This document shows positions 6,374 to 7,655 of a stretch of DNA of 7,655 bases, piece by piece. Both the position numbers and the translations under genes were made by a program. The stretch is from Pseudomonadota bacterium. Its GTDB lineage: Bacteria; Pseudomonadota; Gammaproteobacteria; Steroidobacterales; Steroidobacteraceae. The stretch lies in assembly GCA_021820785.1 (NCBI GenBank), contig JAKADE010000119.1, positions 1-7,655 on the forward strand, written 5' to 3'. The notes beneath the pieces were generated by a model. It did no database searches. It was not told the DNA's origin and saw only the letters and a list, made by a program, of their open reading frames with translations. Position 1 is the first letter of the stretch, and every line of letters begins with the position of its first letter.

Positions 6374-7018
6374 TCAGCGCCAGCGCTCGCAGGTCAATCC
6401 CGCGCGTGCGGCGGCACGCCGGGCCCGTGCGCTGCCATTGACCAGTACGCCGTGCTCGACCTGCACCAGATGCGCAAGGTCCGCGGACGAGTTGCCGTAA
6501 GCGCTCGCCGGACCGGGCAGACGGGCGCGCAGGGCCTGCAGACAGTGCACCTTCTCCTCGCCCTGCCGGTTCGGCGTGCTGAGCCGCCCGTCGAGGCGCT
6601 CTGCGCGCCAGCGCACGCCGGTGCAGATCACCTCCTCGAATCCCAGCGCGCGGCCGATCACCGGCACGTACAGATCGGGGCTGGCACTCATGAGCACAAG
6701 CCGATCGCCAGCCTGCGCATGCTCGGAGATCCGTGCGCGCGCCGCGGCGAACGTGCCACGCGCGAGCAGGCGCGTGACGAACTGCTCGCTCCAGGCGTCG
6801 AGCTGCGAGCGGCGCACGCCGCCGAGTGCGCTGCGCATCAAGGCTGACTTCAAGGGTCCGCGGCCGCACAGGCCGAGTGCGAAGCCGAGCAGTGCCGGCA
6901 GAACGCCCAGGGCGCGCGGGATGCGCCACGGATGGCGCAGCAGGAAGCCGAGCACATACGGGGCGAGGGTGTCGTGGCGGGTGATGGTCCCGTCGAGATC
7001 GAAGATCGCAAGCCGCAT
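6374..7018 (-). CDS. HAD-superfamily subfamily IB hydrolase (SerB/CicA-like phosphatase)
   Basis: The 214-residue cytoplasmic protein is a HAD phosphatase of the IB type, with a helical cap inserted after motif I (about 15-100). Motif I is FDLDGT with nucleophile D7 and acid/base D9. Motif II is LMSAS (S111), motif III the lysine in GEEKVHCL (K156), and motif IV YGNSSADLAHL, where D180 is retained and N176 occupies the first position of the usual GDSxxD. Relatives include phosphoserine phosphatase and CicA-like regulators of cell division, but the substrate cannot be assigned from sequence. A hydrophobic stretch in the cap (about 38-51, LGVLPALLGFALGL) is probably a buried or membrane-adjacent helix. 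The gene follows aconitase on the same strand, separated by a strong hairpin, and ends 16 bp from the convergent kynA stop. Confidence 0.85.
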   Translation of the reverse strand: MRLAIFDLDGTITRHDTLAPYVLGFLLRHPWRIPRALGVLPALLGFALGLCGRGPLKSALMRSALGGVRRSQLDAWSEQFVTRLLARGTFAAARARISEHAQAGDRLVLMSASPDLYVPVIGRALGFEEVICTGVRWRAERLDGRLSTPNRQGEEKVHCLQALRARLPGPASAYGNSSADLAHLVQVEHGVLVNGSARARRAAARAGLTCERWR

Positions 7019-7043
7019 GGGCTGAGGTGCGCACGGGGTGGCG

Positions 7044-7083
7044 CGGGCCGCAGCGCTGCCGAGTCCGGCGGCGCTGCGGCCCG
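7044..7083 (-). terminator. GC-rich hairpin downstream of acnA, no U-tract
   Basis: A 13-bp perfect inverted repeat (7044-7056 with 7071-7083, core GGGCCGCAGCGC) continues through one T/G position into four more pairs (7058-7061 with 7066-7069) around an AGTC loop. The result is an almost uninterrupted 18-position stem. It starts about 10 nt past the acnA stop on the minus strand and ends 25 nt before the HAD start codon. No run of T follows in either direction, so it is not a classic intrinsic terminator. It may be a mRNA 3'-end stabiliser, a bidirectional or Rho-assisted terminator, or an attenuating structure before the HAD gene. Confidence 0.5.
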
Positions 7084-7093
7084 GGCCGGCCGT

Positions 7094-7655
7094 TCAGCCC
7101 TGGGCGGCGAGCTGGCGCAGCACGTACTGCAGGATGCCGCCGTGGCGGTAGTACTCGCGCTCCTTCGGCGTGTCGATGCGCACGCGCGCCTTGAACGCGA
7201 TCGTCTTGCCGCTCTGCGGGTCGCGCGCCTGCACGTTCACCTCGCGATCCCCGGCGGCGAGGCCGGTGATCTCGAACACTTCCTTGCCCGTGAGGCCGAG
7301 TGACTTGACGCTCTCGCCCGGCATGAACTGCAGCGGTGCGACGCCCATGCCGATCAGGTTCGAGCGGTGGATGCGCTCGAAGCTCTCGGCGATGACCGCG
7401 CGCACCCCGAGCAGCACCGTGCCCTTGGCTGCCCAGTCGCGCGAGGAGCCGGTGCCGTATTCCTTGCCGGCGAGCACCACCAGCGGGGTGTGCTCGGATT
7501 TGTAGCGCATGGCCGCATCGAAGATCGAGGCCTGCTCGCCACTCGGCAGGTGCACCGTGACGCCGCCCTCGACGCCCGGCACCAGCTGGTTGCGCAGGCG
7601 GATGTTGGCGAACGTGCCGCGCATCATCACCTCGTGGTTGCCGCGCCGCGCACCG
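7094..7655 (-). CDS. acnA: aconitate hydratase A, C-terminal part, N-terminus beyond window edge
   Basis: Aconitase interconverts citrate and isocitrate through cis-aconitate in the TCA and glyoxylate cycles, using a [4Fe-4S] cluster. About 186 C-terminal residues are visible, corresponding to the swivel domain (domain 4) of an enzyme of roughly 890 residues. Strong AcnA signatures are [20 protein letters not shown] at the edge, [37 protein letters not shown] (with the substrate-binding SR pair), and [24 protein letters not shown]. The C-terminus ends [24 protein letters not shown], as in E. coli AcnA. The [4Fe-4S] cysteines lie in the missing part. AcnD of the methylcitrate pathway is an alternative but fits the NHEVMMRG segment less well. 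The reading frame continues off the right edge with no start required inside the window. Confidence 0.95.
   Translation of the reverse strand, partial: GARRGNHEVMMRGTFANIRLRNQLVPGVEGGVTVHLPSGEQASIFDAAMRYKSEHTPLVVLAGKEYGTGSSRDWAAKGTVLLGVRAVIAESFERIHRSNLIGMGVAPLQFMPGESVKSLGLTGKEVFEITGLAAGDREVNVQARDPQSGKTIAFKARVRIDTPKEREYYRHGGILQYVLRQLAAQG

Noticed and set aside
6358..6400. GC-rich AGCGC/GCGCT inverted repeats at the kynA/HAD convergent junction
   Set aside because: The arms are short, mostly inside the HAD coding end, and have no U-tract; I could not support a terminator.

Overview
The window is a GC-rich bacterial chromosomal segment packed with protein-coding genes on both strands. There are no rRNA or tRNA genes, insertion sequences or CRISPR repeats. 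The closest protein resemblances I recognise are an E. coli-like TatD, a Pseudomonas-type low-specificity threonine aldolase, a Xanthomonas-like tryptophan 2,3-dioxygenase and an E. coli AcnA-like aconitase. These suggest a high-GC gammaproteobacterium, possibly near Xanthomonadales or Nevskiales. That placement is inference from memory of the families, not from a search.

Layout, left to right. (1) tatD lies on the minus strand and is cut by the left edge; it is a 3'-5' exonuclease/DNase of the TatD metallo-hydrolase family. (2) A 128-bp divergent intergenic region holds a perfect 20-bp palindrome and three tandem 11-bp repeats. (3) A vapBC-type toxin-antitoxin pair follows on the plus strand: an AbrB/SpoVT-fold antitoxin overlapping a PIN-domain RNase toxin. 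It looks less GC-rich than its neighbours. (4) A three-gene leftward cluster encodes an ABC-2 exporter ATPase, its permease (ATGA overlap) and a threonine aldolase (19-bp gap with its own Shine-Dalgarno). (5) A rightward pair encodes a YgjP/DUF45 zinc metallopeptidase-like protein and tryptophan 2,3-dioxygenase, joined by a GTGA start/stop overlap. (6) On the minus strand lie a HAD-IB phosphatase-like protein and, cut by the right edge, the C-terminal swivel domain of aconitase A. A long GC-rich hairpin separates them.

The genes do not form one pathway. Most are housekeeping or metabolic: DNA repair/turnover, threonine/glycine, tryptophan catabolism to N-formylkynurenine, and the TCA cycle. 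The toxin-antitoxin pair is the one clearly accessory module. I see no convincing new multi-gene system. The points most worth checking are the repeat/palindrome array in front of vapBC, the translational coupling of a YgjP-like protein to tryptophan dioxygenase, the threonine aldolase placed behind an ABC exporter, and the hairpin downstream of acnA. No stretch longer than 300 bases lacks a gene.
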